From positions 1 to 36,340 of the forward strand of contig JAGLUW010000020.1 of NCBI GenBank assembly GCA_023134145.1: a DNA stretch of 36,340 bases, written 5' to 3'. The notes under the pieces were generated by a model, which did not search any database, was not told the origin of the DNA, and worked only from the letters and a program-made list of their open reading frames with translations. Source of the DNA: Sulfuriflexus sp. (lineage in GTDB: Bacteria; Pseudomonadota; Gammaproteobacteria; AKS1). The translations under genes and the position numbers were made by a program. Of the stretch, positions 19,285 through 28,180 are shown one piece after another. Position 1 is the first letter of the stretch, and the number at the start of each line of letters is the position of its first letter.

Positions 19285-19412
19285 CATAAATAAATATTGT
19301 CCCACTGCAATAATTCCACTATTAGTAACAGCTATTTAGTTAGAATCTAAACCTGACTATTTTTAAATCGTCTTTTATCGAACAAGCAATCTATCCATTC
19401 TCGGCGACGTAG

Positions 19413-19592
19413 GCCTTGGCCATCGAGGAACAAAGCATCGTAGCGGAAGATATTAATAAAAATGTTGTTATGGTTGATAGCCTGGCTCAGCAAGGTGAAG
19501 AAGCATCCATTAATATTGCAACTGCAAATGAACAGTTAAACCAGTTAGCAGAAAATCTTTCAGACATGGTTAGCCAGTTTAAACTTGATTGA
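19413..19592 (+). pseudogene. Remnant: C-terminal tail of a methyl-accepting chemotaxis protein
   Basis: An in-frame stretch without a start codon begins ALAIEEQSIVAEDINKNV and ends LAENLSDMVSQFKLD before TGA at 19590-19592. This is the usual C-terminal end of MCP signalling domains (IEEQ...V..I..NV, then L......L...V..FK). An in-frame TAG stands just upstream at 19410-19412, and the rest of the receptor is missing. It is a truncated gene relic, about 120 bases after the hybrid kinase. The remaining bases 19285-19409 show nothing recognisable. Confidence 0.7.
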
Positions 19593-19617
19593 TAAGTTGT
19601 AATTAGGGAAAAACATC

Positions 19618-19651
19618 AAAGGGGTCAGTAATAAAAGATACTGACCCCTTT
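19618..19651. repeat. GGGGTCAG-type perfect inverted repeat
   Basis: AAAGGGGTCAGTA (19618-19630) and TACTGACCCCTTT (19639-19651) form a 13-bp perfect stem with an 8-base loop. It sits between the MCP remnant and the small gene ending at 19663, and may also serve as a terminator for either side. GGGGTCAG-containing hairpins of this form recur between genes in many gammaproteobacteria. A related copy lies at 21817-21879. Confidence 0.8.
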
Positions 19652-19662
19652 AATTCTTACAT

Positions 19663-19929
19663 TTAATTAAGCACATAAAATGAAATTATTATAACTAGCA
19701 TTATAATATTCCGAAAAAATTCTCGCTTTCTAATTCCTTTCCAGTAACGCTCAAGAACAGGGTCGTTTAATTCTTTATATTTCCCTGATGAGAAATATTG
19801 TTCCATCGGGGATTTGTTAAGCGTTCTATATTTTGGGATATGAAAATAACCACCAAATTCCACATATTTTTCTGTGTATTTTTTAGCGAAATATTCTTCA
19901 AGTTCTTGTTTGTTGGCGTTGAGTTTCAT
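19663..19929 (-). CDS. Small C-terminally anchored membrane protein, unknown
   Basis: This 88-residue protein has a charged, Tyr/Lys/Glu-rich N-terminal 70 residues and a single C-terminal hydrophobic helix (FRNIIMLVIIISFYVLN). That topology is consistent with a tail-anchored inner-membrane protein. The ribosome site is weak (A-rich, no clear GGAG). I do not recognise a family. It lies in the AT-rich accessory patch, followed by the 13-bp hairpin. It could be real or spurious; its amino-acid composition and single coherent TM favour real. Confidence 0.55.
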   Translation of the reverse strand: MKLNANKQELEEYFAKKYTEKYVEFGGYFHIPKYRTLNKSPMEQYFSSGKYKELNDPVLERYWKGIRKREFFRNIIMLVIIISFYVLN

Positions 19930-20160
19930 ATTAATTTTTTACACATAATATTCGAGTTAGTCTGAGCACATTAAAACAATAAAAGGGTCAGTGACAAAGC
20001 ATAATTATTCGTAATTTCAATCGAGTCTAACCCCATTGCTCTTCCTTGATTTATTTCATCATTAAACGTGGTCTGTCCCCTATTCTATGGTCTGTCCCCT
20101 ATTACTTCTTCTGTGTATTTAAAAACTTTCAAGTACTCTGACCACTTGATTGTCCTTGAT
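19930..20160. repeat. Spacer with repeated GTCTGTCCCC and decayed GGGTCAG sequences
   Basis: The 231-base spacer contains two direct copies of TGGTCTGTCCCCTATT (20069-20084 and 20088-20103), a lone AGGGTCAGTGAC (from about 19984) and TCTAACCCCATT (about 20025-20036), which look like decayed members of the repeat group that brackets this patch. No gene is seen. These short motifs are commonly scattered in intergenic DNA of gammaproteobacteria; a link to REP-associated transposases is an inference. Confidence 0.65.
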
Positions 20161-20955
20161 TTAAGTATCTGACTTCCTAAACTCGCCTGATTTTGATCTA
20201 ATTGTATTGAAACCATCAACTATTTGTTTGAAATTACTTATATCTCTGATTGGAATAGTCATATTCTGCCTATTCAATAACTGTGCGAAATTTCTTTTAG
20301 TACGAACCATATGTATGTCTTCTTCAGAAGAAAAATGGTAAGTGATTAAGAAACCATCAACTGAGAAATAATAAAGAATACCATCTTGAGGCTTTTCACC
20401 AAACTCAACAGACATATCAAACATTACCTTTCTAAGTGTAAGGTCATCAAGGTTTTGACTTTCATCTTTCAACCGAATAACCGATATTTTAAAAAAGTGA
20501 TCCAACTTAAGAGACGTTTGTATCTTTAGTCGATTATTCCTAACACAGTGACATAAGAGATTATTAATAGACTCTCCTAGTTCTATATGTTCATACCTTT
20601 CAAGATTTGATATTGATGCACGCCACAAGATAGAAATTAAATAGAGGTAAAACTCTTTATATCTAAATGATTTAAAAGTAACAGTATCTTTTCCAGGATT
20701 TACTTTTGTATCTTTAAGTAGCCTTGTTCCATACTTTTCATAATTAATCGATAAGAATTGTTCACAGTCAGAGCATAGCAATTCTTCTTTAGGATCTGCA
20801 TTTGTAAGCCGAGCTTCTATATCTGCGGATGATTTCACTTCATAGAGCTGGCCACTTCCTTTTTTTAAACCTCTAAAATAGGAGCGCGGAAGAATGTGCG
20901 AGTTTTTCAAAGGCTCACTACTATTACACATCTTACATTTATTTTTAGATTCCAT
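20161..20955 (-). CDS. Zinc-ribbon/HNH-like protein of unknown function
   Basis: The 264-residue protein begins with CKMCNSSEPLKNSHILPRS (C7, C10, H20) and continues with LLCSDCEQFLSINYEKYG (C61, C64, E65, E73). The spacing CxxC, SHILPR, LxCxxCE is that of HNH-like zinc-bound nuclease folds, although the third catalytic position is not the canonical Asn/His. The remaining 190 residues show no motif I can name. The start at 20955 has an AGAGATCGGG ribosome site. It lies 50 bases after the FRG-domain gene on the same strand and is likely co-transcribed. The composition is AT-rich compared with the core genes. A nucleic-acid-acting effector is plausible but unproven. Confidence 0.75.
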   Translation of the reverse strand: MESKNKCKMCNSSEPLKNSHILPRSYFRGLKKGSGQLYEVKSSADIEARLTNADPKEELLCSDCEQFLSINYEKYGTRLLKDTKVNPGKDTVTFKSFRYKEFYLYLISILWRASISNLERYEHIELGESINNLLCHCVRNNRLKIQTSLKLDHFFKISVIRLKDESQNLDDLTLRKVMFDMSVEFGEKPQDGILYYFSVDGFLITYHFSSEEDIHMVRTKRNFAQLLNRQNMTIPIRDISNFKQIVDGFNTIRSKSGEFRKSDT

Positions 20956-21005
20956 CCCGATCTCTAAAAAATAAAAAGAGCCAGTACCCTTTATATTTCT
21001 TTTAT

Positions 21006-21779
21006 TTATGCTGGTAATGGAGGTATTGGTGGCGATGGTACTAATGGTTTAACCTCCAAGTTGTTAAAAAACGATTCTTTCATCGAGGAACATATGCCAT
21101 CGAAATCAGGGAACATCGTCATTGAATTAATTCCCATTAAATTTAATTCATTCATCACGAGTTTTCTTTCAGATACTGGTAATGTCGCAGAATATAGAAA
21201 TATTTTATTGGCCTCTTTCCCTCGATCAATCAAATATTCACTCATATTTGATACATTCGTTGCTGTTGTTACCGCCATTTGCCTTATCATACGAGGATTA
21301 CCTCTAGCACGAGGCCTAAATGCGCTTACAAATTTCTCAGGAGCTCTAAGGTTTAATGGTTGTTGAAAAGTAGAGGACCACTCGTTTATTGCAAACATAT
21401 GGATAGTAACTGTTTGTGTATCAGGATTATGTGGATCAATATCTTTAAAAGCAAAATATGCTGCTATATATGGTGACAATGTCCAGTCAAGTAAGGGTGT
21501 TGGAAAGCCGTGATGTTGCAGTTTAGCTAAGAGAGCTCCAAATTGTATCTCGTCAGATATATCAATATCTTCATCTTGATGCGCAGAAACATAGTAACTT
21601 ACTTCTGGAATTATTCGGTCAAGGTAGTCGAGTAACGACATACCTGTTTTTTCAGAATACCTATGAAACGTCGATTGTAGTTTCCATTCTGATTTTTGTT
21701 GCCCGCGAAAATAGTATTTAGCACCACCTTTTACAGATTGTGATATCCAGTTTTTGTAGCTTGCCCAATTATCTATCAA
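21006..21779 (-). CDS. FRG-domain protein
   Basis: The 257-residue protein carries an FRG domain: YYFRGQQKSEWKLQSTFHR (FRG at 24-26) and LQHHGFPTPLLDWTLSPYIAAYFAF (88-111). These are the two hallmark blocks of the family. The C-terminal part contains RARGNPRMIRQMA and ends in a Pro-rich tail. FRG proteins occur sporadically in bacteria, often in mobile or defence-like settings; their biochemical role is not settled. The start is TTG at 21779, with AGGAG nine bases upstream; the nearer ATG is followed at once by a stop. It is the first gene of a two-gene unit with the zinc-ribbon protein. Confidence 0.85.
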   Translation of the reverse strand: MIDNWASYKNWISQSVKGGAKYYFRGQQKSEWKLQSTFHRYSEKTGMSLLDYLDRIIPEVSYYVSAHQDEDIDISDEIQFGALLAKLQHHGFPTPLLDWTLSPYIAAYFAFKDIDPHNPDTQTVTIHMFAINEWSSTFQQPLNLRAPEKFVSAFRPRARGNPRMIRQMAVTTATNVSNMSEYLIDRGKEANKIFLYSATLPVSERKLVMNELNLMGINSMTMFPDFDGICSSMKESFFNNLEVKPLVPSPPIPPLPA

Positions 21780-21816
21780 CTCTACATACTCCTATGGATT
21801 CTAAGCAGTCCCCTTT

Positions 21817-21905
21817 AAAATGGGGGGTCAGAACACAATTTCTTCTAATATTATCGTTATCTGTGCTCTGACCCCATTTATTCACATTTATTCACATTTA
21901 TTCAC
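21817..21905. repeat. Imperfect GGGGTCAG inverted repeat plus ATTTATTCAC x3
   Basis: The left arm AAAATGGGGGGTCAGAACAC (21817-21836) pairs with GTGCTCTGACCCCATTT (21863-21879), with one mismatch and two extra G residues. Directly after it, ATTTATTCAC is repeated three times in tandem (21876-21905). It lies between the FRG gene start and the secreted-protein gene end, marking the other side of the accessory pair. Confidence 0.75.
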
Positions 21906-21921
21906 CTGTCGTTCCTTAGGC

Positions 21922-22368
21922 TTATTTTTTATTTGATATAGCTTTAATTTTTTCTAGGTCCGTGTACTTAATATAGTTTGATATTGATTCAGTGACCTTT
22001 TTGTTGGTCATTAATTCTTGCATGGCAACTCTACCTACAAGCTCAAATCCTTGTCCAAGAGCATTTGGGTTTGATTTAGTTGCCGTATTTAATTCGTTTG
22101 GACAATTAATAGTAAGAAGTTTTGTAATCAATATTCCAATATATTTGTCGCTTTTTTGAATATCTTTTGAGCTTGCACTAGAGAATGATTTTATTTCAGG
22201 ATGTGCTGCCATTGCTAAATATATCCATTTAGCAAGATTTTTCCTTTCCTTACCATTTAAATTGTCTACTAAGCAATTTGCAAATACCTCAGTCGGCGTA
22301 CTCGCAAATACAGCAGAACCTGTAATTATGCCTAAAGACAAGATGATAACTCTAATAAGATTTTTCAT
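21922..22368 (-). CDS. Secreted conserved hypothetical protein
   Basis: The 148-residue protein has a signal peptide (MKNLIRVIILSLGIITGSAV, cleavage after FA) and a mature domain with two Cys (FANCLVD, INCPNE) that could form a disulfide. The segments NGKERKNLAKWIYLAMAAH and ELVGRVAMQELMTN look like a conserved periplasmic family of gammaproteobacteria whose function I do not know. The start is supported by GGAG five bases upstream. It is at the edge of the accessory patch, 66 bases before the end of the next gene on the same strand. Confidence 0.8.
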   Translation of the reverse strand: MKNLIRVIILSLGIITGSAVFASTPTEVFANCLVDNLNGKERKNLAKWIYLAMAAHPEIKSFSSASSKDIQKSDKYIGILITKLLTINCPNELNTATKSNPNALGQGFELVGRVAMQELMTNKKVTESISNYIKYTDLEKIKAISNKK

Positions 22369-22435
22369 TAATACTCCATTTTATCTTGCTGTACCTAACT
22401 ATAAGTGGTGGATCTAAAATTATTACTTAAAAGAC

Positions 22436-22969
22436 TCAAATCGTCCCCTTCTCCAACAACCGATCTATCAATTCTCGACGCCTTAAACTCTGGCTATCAC
22501 CACCACCAAAGATCAAGGCACCCGAGCTATAACCTTCTCCATAAGTCAGTGCAAGATTCACTGCTTGCCCAACACCGGATAAAAATTCTTCATCGCCTAA
22601 TTCACGCAATGGATGAATAAAGGCTGCCCAGACAATGTCTTTTGCGATGGAGTAACGCGCATCGAGTGCCGAGTCGAAGTTCGCTTGCATCATTCGAGTT
22701 AGTTTTTCTTTTGAAAGTTTACTTGCCGGTGCGATTGGCACAATGATGCGCATGCGGTTGGCTTTCTCCGCGGTAATCACGGTGACTTCACGACCTTCAA
22801 TAATAAATTGCCAGTAGCCGGGCTTGCCCTGTGCTGATTCGTCGATACGTTTTATGAGTTCGCCGAGTCGCTGGTTATCCATTACGACTTCATCGTCAGC
22901 GGAACTAATGGAAGAGAAGGAAAACAGCATAATGAAAGTAACTGCTGTTATTTGAATTTTGCGGAACAT
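22436..22969 (-). CDS. Periplasmic conserved hypothetical protein
   Basis: The 177-residue protein starts at ATG 22969 (MFRKIQITAVTFIMLFSF), with GGGAG eight bases upstream; a GTG at 22978 lies inside that ribosome site. Residues 1-24 form a signal peptide ending near SSA. The mature part contains PGYWQFIIEGREVTVITAEK, MMQANFDSALDARYSIAK and YSSGALIFGGGDS, the pattern of a conserved unknown family in Gammaproteobacteria. The C-terminal RRRELIDRLLEKG is charged. It follows ssb on the same strand but is separated from it by a terminator-like hairpin. Confidence 0.8.
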   Translation of the reverse strand: MFRKIQITAVTFIMLFSFSSISSADDEVVMDNQRLGELIKRIDESAQGKPGYWQFIIEGREVTVITAEKANRMRIIVPIAPASKLSKEKLTRMMQANFDSALDARYSIAKDIVWAAFIHPLRELGDEEFLSGVGQAVNLALTYGEGYSSGALIFGGGDSQSLRRRELIDRLLEKGTI

Positions 22970-23003
22970 ATAAACCACTCCCTGGATTACTTTTCTGGCA
23001 TTT

Positions 23004-23035
23004 AAAACAACAACGCCCAGCGATGTGCCGGGCGT
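23004..23035 (-). terminator. Probable terminator after ssb
   Basis: On the minus strand ACGCCC/GGGCGT forms a six-bp GC stem, extended by two pairs after a mismatch (23013-23035), followed by GTTGTTGTTTTAAA. It lies 36 bases past the ssb stop. The T-tract is interrupted, so efficiency is uncertain. Confidence 0.7.
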
Positions 23036-23071
23036 GTGTGTTAAATATTTAATGTCGATTGAGACATCAAC

Positions 23072-23584
23072 TTAAAATGGAATGTCATCATCAAAGTCAT
23101 CGTAACTACCACCTGCTGCCGGTGCTGGTGCACTTGCTGCACCTGCCGCTGGAGCCGCCGCTGCACTTGCCGCTGGCGCTGCTTGTGATTGACCACCGCC
23201 GTAACTACCTGCTGATGAACCTGCGCCTGCGCCGCCAGCTGCTCCACCGCGTCCGCCAAGCATTTGCATTTCACTGGCTACAATTTCTGTGGTGTAACGG
23301 TCAACGCCGCTTTTATCTTGCCATTTACGAGTTTGCAGGCGACCTTCAACATAAATCTGTGCGCCTTTCTTCAGGTATTCACCGACGATTTCAGCAAGGC
23401 GTGCAAAAAACACAACCCGATGCCATTCGGTCTTTTCCTGTTTTTCACCTGATGATTTGTCTTTCCAAGATTCGGTTGTTGCTACGGTTACATTGGCAAC
23501 TGCGCCGCCATTTGGCATGTAACGTACTTCTGGGTCTGCGCCCAAGTGACCGATCAAAATTACTTTATTTACTCCGCGAGCCAT
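23072..23584 (-). CDS. ssb: Single-stranded DNA-binding protein
   Basis: It binds and protects ssDNA in replication, recombination and repair. The 170 residues comprise an N-terminal OB fold ([48 protein letters not shown]; 1-110), a flexible Gly/Ala/Pro linker, and the conserved acidic tip DDFDDDIPF that recruits partner proteins. AGGAG lies seven bases before the ATG. The order ssb, MFS, divergent uvrA is conserved in many gammaproteobacteria. An inverted repeat GAAACC-N7-GGTTTC (23612-23630) lies upstream; I saw no consensus E. coli-type LexA box. Confidence 0.98.
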   Translation of the reverse strand: MARGVNKVILIGHLGADPEVRYMPNGGAVANVTVATTESWKDKSSGEKQEKTEWHRVVFFARLAEIVGEYLKKGAQIYVEGRLQTRKWQDKSGVDRYTTEIVASEMQMLGGRGGAAGGAGAGSSAGSYGGGQSQAAPAASAAAAPAAGAASAPAPAAGGSYDDFDDDIPF

Positions 23585-23611
23585 GTCGTTTCTCCTATCT
23601 CTCTGCGTTAT

Positions 23612-23630
23612 GAAACCTACGAACGGTTTC
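23612..23630. promoter_or_regulatory. Inverted repeat upstream of ssb, possible operator
   Basis: GAAACC and GGTTTC are perfect inverted arms around a 7-base spacer, 28 bases upstream of the ssb start. This is the size and place of an operator, but it matches no consensus I know. The role is inferred only from symmetry and position. Confidence 0.35.
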
Positions 23631-23751
23631 GATTAGTTTTATGCGCGTTGCCCCAGTTTTGAAACAATCCGTGCCGCTACTATGTCAACGAAGTGTCCCG
23701 CTGGCAAGAGAAAAATATTAATTTTAGTGACGTATTTATAAGCCGCTGATT

Positions 23752-25152
23752 TTACTGGGAGGGTAATAAATCCTGTAGGGTGTCACGGTCTAAAAGCTTG
23801 TTGTCGACCTTCAGATAGGCTTCATTTTCTTCGATGATCACCACCACTTCGACCACACCGGCGACGCTTTCTAGCTTCACGGCCAACTCGCTGGCCTGCG
23901 CTTCATCCAAGCCATGTACAGGCATAACGATGTTTGCCAGATATGACGGTGGACGCATGGTAATCGCCAACAGCCACCAAACCGCTATTAATATAGAGGA
24001 AGAAACAAACACGCCACTGATGCCGAACTCACCATAAAGCACGCCACCCACACTGCCGCCAACAAAGGCACCTAAGAACTGCGAGCTGGAGTAAACCCCC
24101 ATCGCTGTGCCTTTACGTGCAGCATGCGCGGTTTTTGAAACCAAGGAAGGCAAACTAGCTTCAAGAAAATTAAATGCGGTGAAAAACAAAAATAGCAATA
24201 CAAAGAAGGCGATGGCGTTCTCGTACCATTGACTCATGGTCAGTAAACTTAGGCAAAGAACGGTCACGGCTGAAACAAAGATTTGTTTCATTTTACGTTT
24301 TTTCTCAGCGACGATAATAAATGGCACCATCGCTCCTGCAGATAACAACAACACCGGCAGATACACCCAACTATGGTGTCCTGCATCAATTCCCAAACTG
24401 TCGCGTAACACAAACGGTACGACGATAAAGGTAGAAGTCAGGATGGTGTGCAAAATAAAGATACCCGCATCAAGACGTAACAACTGGGTATCTTTTAATA
24501 CGCTCATGGTCAGACCGGGATCAAGCTGCGCATCGTGGTGCATGTGACTCTGCACGGGTTGTGGTACTTGCGTCCAAAGAATCACAATCGCGAGTACGGC
24601 CAGAATAGCGGTGAACCAGAAGATACCTGAAACACCAATCACACTATTTAATAGAGGCCCAATGACTAAAGCGAGCGTAAACGCCCCACCGATACTCATG
24701 CCAATAACTGCCATGGCCTTGGTGCGGTGTTCTTCACGAGTGAGATCAGCCGTCAGTGCCATGATAACCGCCGCCACCGCACCGGCACCTTGCAAGGCAC
24801 GACCAAAGATAATTTCCATCAAGGTATCAGCACTGGCCGCAGCGACACTGCCTAATGCAAATAACAACAGACCAATCGTGATCATAGTGCGACGGCCAAA
24901 TTTGTCTGAGGCCATACCAAAAGGGATTTGTAGCAATGCTTGCGTTAAACCATATATACCAATCGCCAAACCAATCAGTAGAGGACTGGAATCAGGCAAG
25001 GCTTCTGCGTAGAGGGCGAATACTGGCAAGATCATGAATAGACCAAGCATCCGCGTCGCCATAATGGCCGCGAGCGAGATCGAGGCGCGTCGCTCAATCG
25101 GGCTCATTTTCGATGTTTCATTTCCCATGCTTTGTTGTTCTTTATTTTGCAT
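23752..25152 (-). CDS. MFS transporter, YajR-like with C-terminal YAM domain
   Basis: The 466-residue inner-membrane permease has twelve predicted TM helices and the MFS loop 2-3 motif (GMASDKFGRRTMI). Motif C-like GGAFTLALVIGPLLN suggests a drug/H+ antiporter type. The C-terminal 65 residues (VHGLDEAQASELAVKLESVAGVVEV onward) form a ferredoxin-like YAM domain as in E. coli YajR. The substrate is unknown. It sits between ssb and divergent uvrA, a conserved arrangement. The start at 25152 has a TGGAA ribosome-like site, but in-frame ATGs at residues 9 and 16 are possible alternatives. Confidence 0.92.
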   Translation of the reverse strand: MQNKEQQSMGNETSKMSPIERRASISLAAIMATRMLGLFMILPVFALYAEALPDSSPLLIGLAIGIYGLTQALLQIPFGMASDKFGRRTMITIGLLLFALGSVAAASADTLMEIIFGRALQGAGAVAAVIMALTADLTREEHRTKAMAVIGMSIGGAFTLALVIGPLLNSVIGVSGIFWFTAILAVLAIVILWTQVPQPVQSHMHHDAQLDPGLTMSVLKDTQLLRLDAGIFILHTILTSTFIVVPFVLRDSLGIDAGHHSWVYLPVLLLSAGAMVPFIIVAEKKRKMKQIFVSAVTVLCLSLLTMSQWYENAIAFFVLLFLFFTAFNFLEASLPSLVSKTAHAARKGTAMGVYSSSQFLGAFVGGSVGGVLYGEFGISGVFVSSSILIAVWWLLAITMRPPSYLANIVMPVHGLDEAQASELAVKLESVAGVVEVVVIIEENEAYLKVDNKLLDRDTLQDLLPSQ

Positions 25153-25223
25153 TAAAATTCCATTTTGCCTGAGTGCGGCAAATCAGAGTATATTAGCAGG
25201 TTGACCGAACAGCTGGAAATTCG

Positions 25224-28049
25224 ATGGACAAGATTAGCCTCCGTGGCGCAAGAACTCACAATTTAAAGAACATTGATCTCGATCTACCCCGAGATAAATT
25301 GATTGTTATTACTGGTTTATCTGGCTCAGGCAAGTCTTCGCTCGCCTTTGATACCATTTATGCCGAAGGCCAACGACGCTATGTTGAGTCGCTGTCGGCC
25401 TATGCCCGTCAGTTTCTATCGATTATGGAAAAACCCGATATTGACCATATCGAGGGCTTATCGCCTGCTATTTCCATCGAGCAGAAATCGACTTCGCATA
25501 ATCCGCGCTCTACCGTCGGCACGGTTACCGAAATTTATGACTATCTGCGCCTACTATTTGCCCGCGTTGGTGAACCACGTTGCCCTGAACACGACATTAC
25601 GCTCGCCGCACAAACGGTCAGCCAAATGGTTGATCATGTGCTGGAACTGGAAGAAGGCCAACGGATGATGCTGCTTGCACCCGTAGTACAAGGTCGCAAA
25701 GGCGAACATCACAAGTTACTTACGGAACTACGCTCACAGGGTTATATTCGTGCGCGCATTGATGGTGAAATTTTTGAACTCGATGAGCCACCTGAATTAG
25801 ATTTGCGTAAGAAACACACTATTGAAGTTGTAGTCGATCGCTTCAAGGTACGCGAAGATATTAAACAGCGCCTCGCTGAATCATTTGAAACGGTAATTAA
25901 TCTCACCGATGGTATTGCCCGTATTGCATGGATGGATGGCAGCCAGCCTGATATCGATTTCTCAGCTAAATTTGCCTGCTCTCAATGCGGCTATAGTATC
26001 GCTGAACTCGAACCACGCCTGTTCTCCTTTAATAACCCGGTCGGCGCTTGTCCTGAGTGTGATGGTATTGGCGTACAACAATTTTTTGATCCTGGACGCG
26101 TGGTTAAACACCCTGAGGTTTCCTTAGCCGGTGGTGCAATTCGTGGTTGGGATCGTCGTAATGCCTATTATTTCCAGTTATTAAAGGATCTCGCCAAACA
26201 TTATAAATTTGATATCGAACTTAACTACGAAGATCTACCTGAAGATATTCAAAATGTGCTTTTGAATGGTAGTGGTGACGAAGAAATTAACTTCACCTAT
26301 TTTAGTGATCGCGGCAAAAGCAAAAAGCGTAAACACAGTTTCGAGGGCATTATCCCCAACATGAAACGCCGCTACCGCGAAACAGAATCCAACGCGGTAC
26401 GTGACGAGCTGAGTAAATATGTTAGTCACCAACCGTGTACTGAATGTCATGGCACACGTTTAACGACAGCGGCGCGGCATGTATTCATTGGTGAGCATCG
26501 TATAGATGAAGTGACCGCTCTACCGATTGATAAGGCCCGTGAATTTCTTACTGAACTCACCTTACCCGGCCATCGCGGTGAAATCGCTGACAAGATCCTC
26601 AAAGAAATTAATCAACGCCTCAGCTTCTTGATCAATGTGGGTCTTAATTACCTCAGCCTACAACGCAGTGCCGAAACATTATCGGGTGGTGAGATGCAGC
26701 GTATTCGTCTTGCTAGCCAAATTGGTGCGGGACTGGTAGGTGTGATGTATGTACTCGATGAACCTTCTATTGGTTTGCACCAGCGCGATAACCAACGTTT
26801 ACTCGACACGCTGTTTTATCTACGCGATCTAGGTAACACCGTGATCGTGGTTGAGCATGATGAAGATGCGATTCGCCACGCCGACTATGTGGTGGATATT
26901 GGTCCAGGTGCAGGTGTGCATGGTGGACATATTGTCGCCCAAGGCACCTTCGAAGATCTACTTAAAAGTGAGGACTCACTAACCGGCAAGTACCTGTCAG
27001 GTAAGGAATCTATCGCTATTCCTGCTGAACGCACGCCGAACGATCCCAGCCGCCAAATTGGCCTACGTGGCGCCTCTGGCAATAACTTAAAACAGGTTGA
27101 TGCCGATATTCCAGTTGGCCTAGTGACCTGTGTAACGGGTGTCTCTGGCTCGGGTAAATCGACTCTCATTAATGACACTCTTTACCGTGCTGCGCACCTG
27201 AGCATTAATCGTGTGGGCGATGAACCTGCCCCACATGATGCGATTGAAGGTCTGGATCATTTTGATAAGGTGATTGATATTGATCAAAGCCCGATTGGTC
27301 GAACACCGCGTTCCAACCCTGCAACTTATACTGGGCTATTTACGCCGATTCGCGATCTGTTTGCGCAAACACCTGAAGCACGTTCACGTGGTTATACGCC
27401 GGGGCGTTTCAGTTTTAATGTTAAAGGTGGTCGCTGTGAAGCTTGCCAAGGCGATGGCGTTATAAAAGTAGAAATGCACTTTCTGCCTGATATTTATGTG
27501 CCTTGTGATGTCTGTAAGGGTAAACGCTACAACCGTGAAACGCTGGATATTCGCTACAAGGGCAAGAACATTCACGAAGTATTGGAAATGACAGTAGAAG
27601 AAGGCCTGGCCTTTTATGCCAACGTACCTGTGGTTGCGCGTAAGTTACAAACGCTGATGGATGTCGGGTTGACCTATATTTGTCTTGGCCAAAATGCGAC
27701 AACACTCTCTGGTGGTGAAGCGCAGCGCATAAAACTATCTCGCGAACTATCGAAACGCGATACAGGACGCACTCTGTATATATTAGATGAACCAACCACG
27801 GGACTGCATTTTCACGATATTCGCCAATTGCTCGCTGTTCTCTATCGCTTACGTGACCACGGCAATACCATCGTTATTATCGAGCACAATCTCGATGTGA
27901 TTAAGACCGCCGACTGGGTTATTGATCTCGGCCCTGAAGGTGGCGATAAAGGTGGTGAGATACTCGTTTCGGGCACACCTGAGACGGTAGCCGAACATAA
28001 AAGCTCTTATACAGGCGAATTTTTAGCTCCCATGCTAAAAAAGACTTAA
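25224..28049 (+). CDS. uvrA: UvrABC excinuclease subunit A
   Basis: It is the DNA-damage recognition ATPase of nucleotide excision repair, loading UvrB. It has 941 residues, the normal length. The first Walker A is GLSGSGKSS (31-39) and the second is GVSGSGKST (from 639). ABC signatures are [16 protein letters not shown] and [16 protein letters not shown]. The zinc modules are C252SQC...CPEC and C738EAC...CDVC. Both Walker B motifs ([22 protein letters not shown]) are intact. The start has GGAA six bases upstream. It is divergent from the MFS gene; I saw no E. coli-type SOS box in the 71-base gap. Confidence 0.98.
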   Translation: MDKISLRGARTHNLKNIDLDLPRDKLIVITGLSGSGKSSLAFDTIYAEGQRRYVESLSAYARQFLSIMEKPDIDHIEGLSPAISIEQKSTSHNPRSTVGTVTEIYDYLRLLFARVGEPRCPEHDITLAAQTVSQMVDHVLELEEGQRMMLLAPVVQGRKGEHHKLLTELRSQGYIRARIDGEIFELDEPPELDLRKKHTIEVVVDRFKVREDIKQRLAESFETVINLTDGIARIAWMDGSQPDIDFSAKFACSQCGYSIAELEPRLFSFNNPVGACPECDGIGVQQFFDPGRVVKHPEVSLAGGAIRGWDRRNAYYFQLLKDLAKHYKFDIELNYEDLPEDIQNVLLNGSGDEEINFTYFSDRGKSKKRKHSFEGIIPNMKRRYRETESNAVRDELSKYVSHQPCTECHGTRLTTAARHVFIGEHRIDEVTALPIDKAREFLTELTLPGHRGEIADKILKEINQRLSFLINVGLNYLSLQRSAETLSGGEMQRIRLASQIGAGLVGVMYVLDEPSIGLHQRDNQRLLDTLFYLRDLGNTVIVVEHDEDAIRHADYVVDIGPGAGVHGGHIVAQGTFEDLLKSEDSLTGKYLSGKESIAIPAERTPNDPSRQIGLRGASGNNLKQVDADIPVGLVTCVTGVSGSGKSTLINDTLYRAAHLSINRVGDEPAPHDAIEGLDHFDKVIDIDQSPIGRTPRSNPATYTGLFTPIRDLFAQTPEARSRGYTPGRFSFNVKGGRCEACQGDGVIKVEMHFLPDIYVPCDVCKGKRYNRETLDIRYKGKNIHEVLEMTVEEGLAFYANVPVVARKLQTLMDVGLTYICLGQNATTLSGGEAQRIKLSRELSKRDTGRTLYILDEPTTGLHFHDIRQLLAVLYRLRDHGNTIVIIEHNLDVIKTADWVIDLGPEGGDKGGEILVSGTPETVAEHKSSYTGEFLAPMLKKT

Positions 28050-28180
28050 GTTTCTAAAATTATTGCCGATACCCCTTTAGAATACATGGACATAGCAAGC
28101 TAGCTTCATTGCAAAAGCCATGTACAATGAGCGGTATAAGATCACTCGATGGAATGAGTTAATAATATTAGGGGGTAGCG

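Noticed and set aside
19413..19592. Small intact coding gene
   Set aside because: There is no start codon or ribosome site, and the sequence equals only the tail of a chemoreceptor, so it is called a remnant.
20041..20105. CRISPR-like direct repeats
   Set aside because: There are only two copies of a 16-bp motif with a 3-base gap; no spacers of CRISPR length and no cas genes.
23041..23613. Frames on both strands over the ssb linker
   Set aside because: They are shadows caused by the repetitive Ala/Gly/Pro linker codons of ssb.
25153..25223. LexA/SOS box at uvrA
   Set aside because: CTG and CAG half-sites are present but spaced 12 apart instead of 10, with poor flanks, so there is no convincing E. 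coli-type box.
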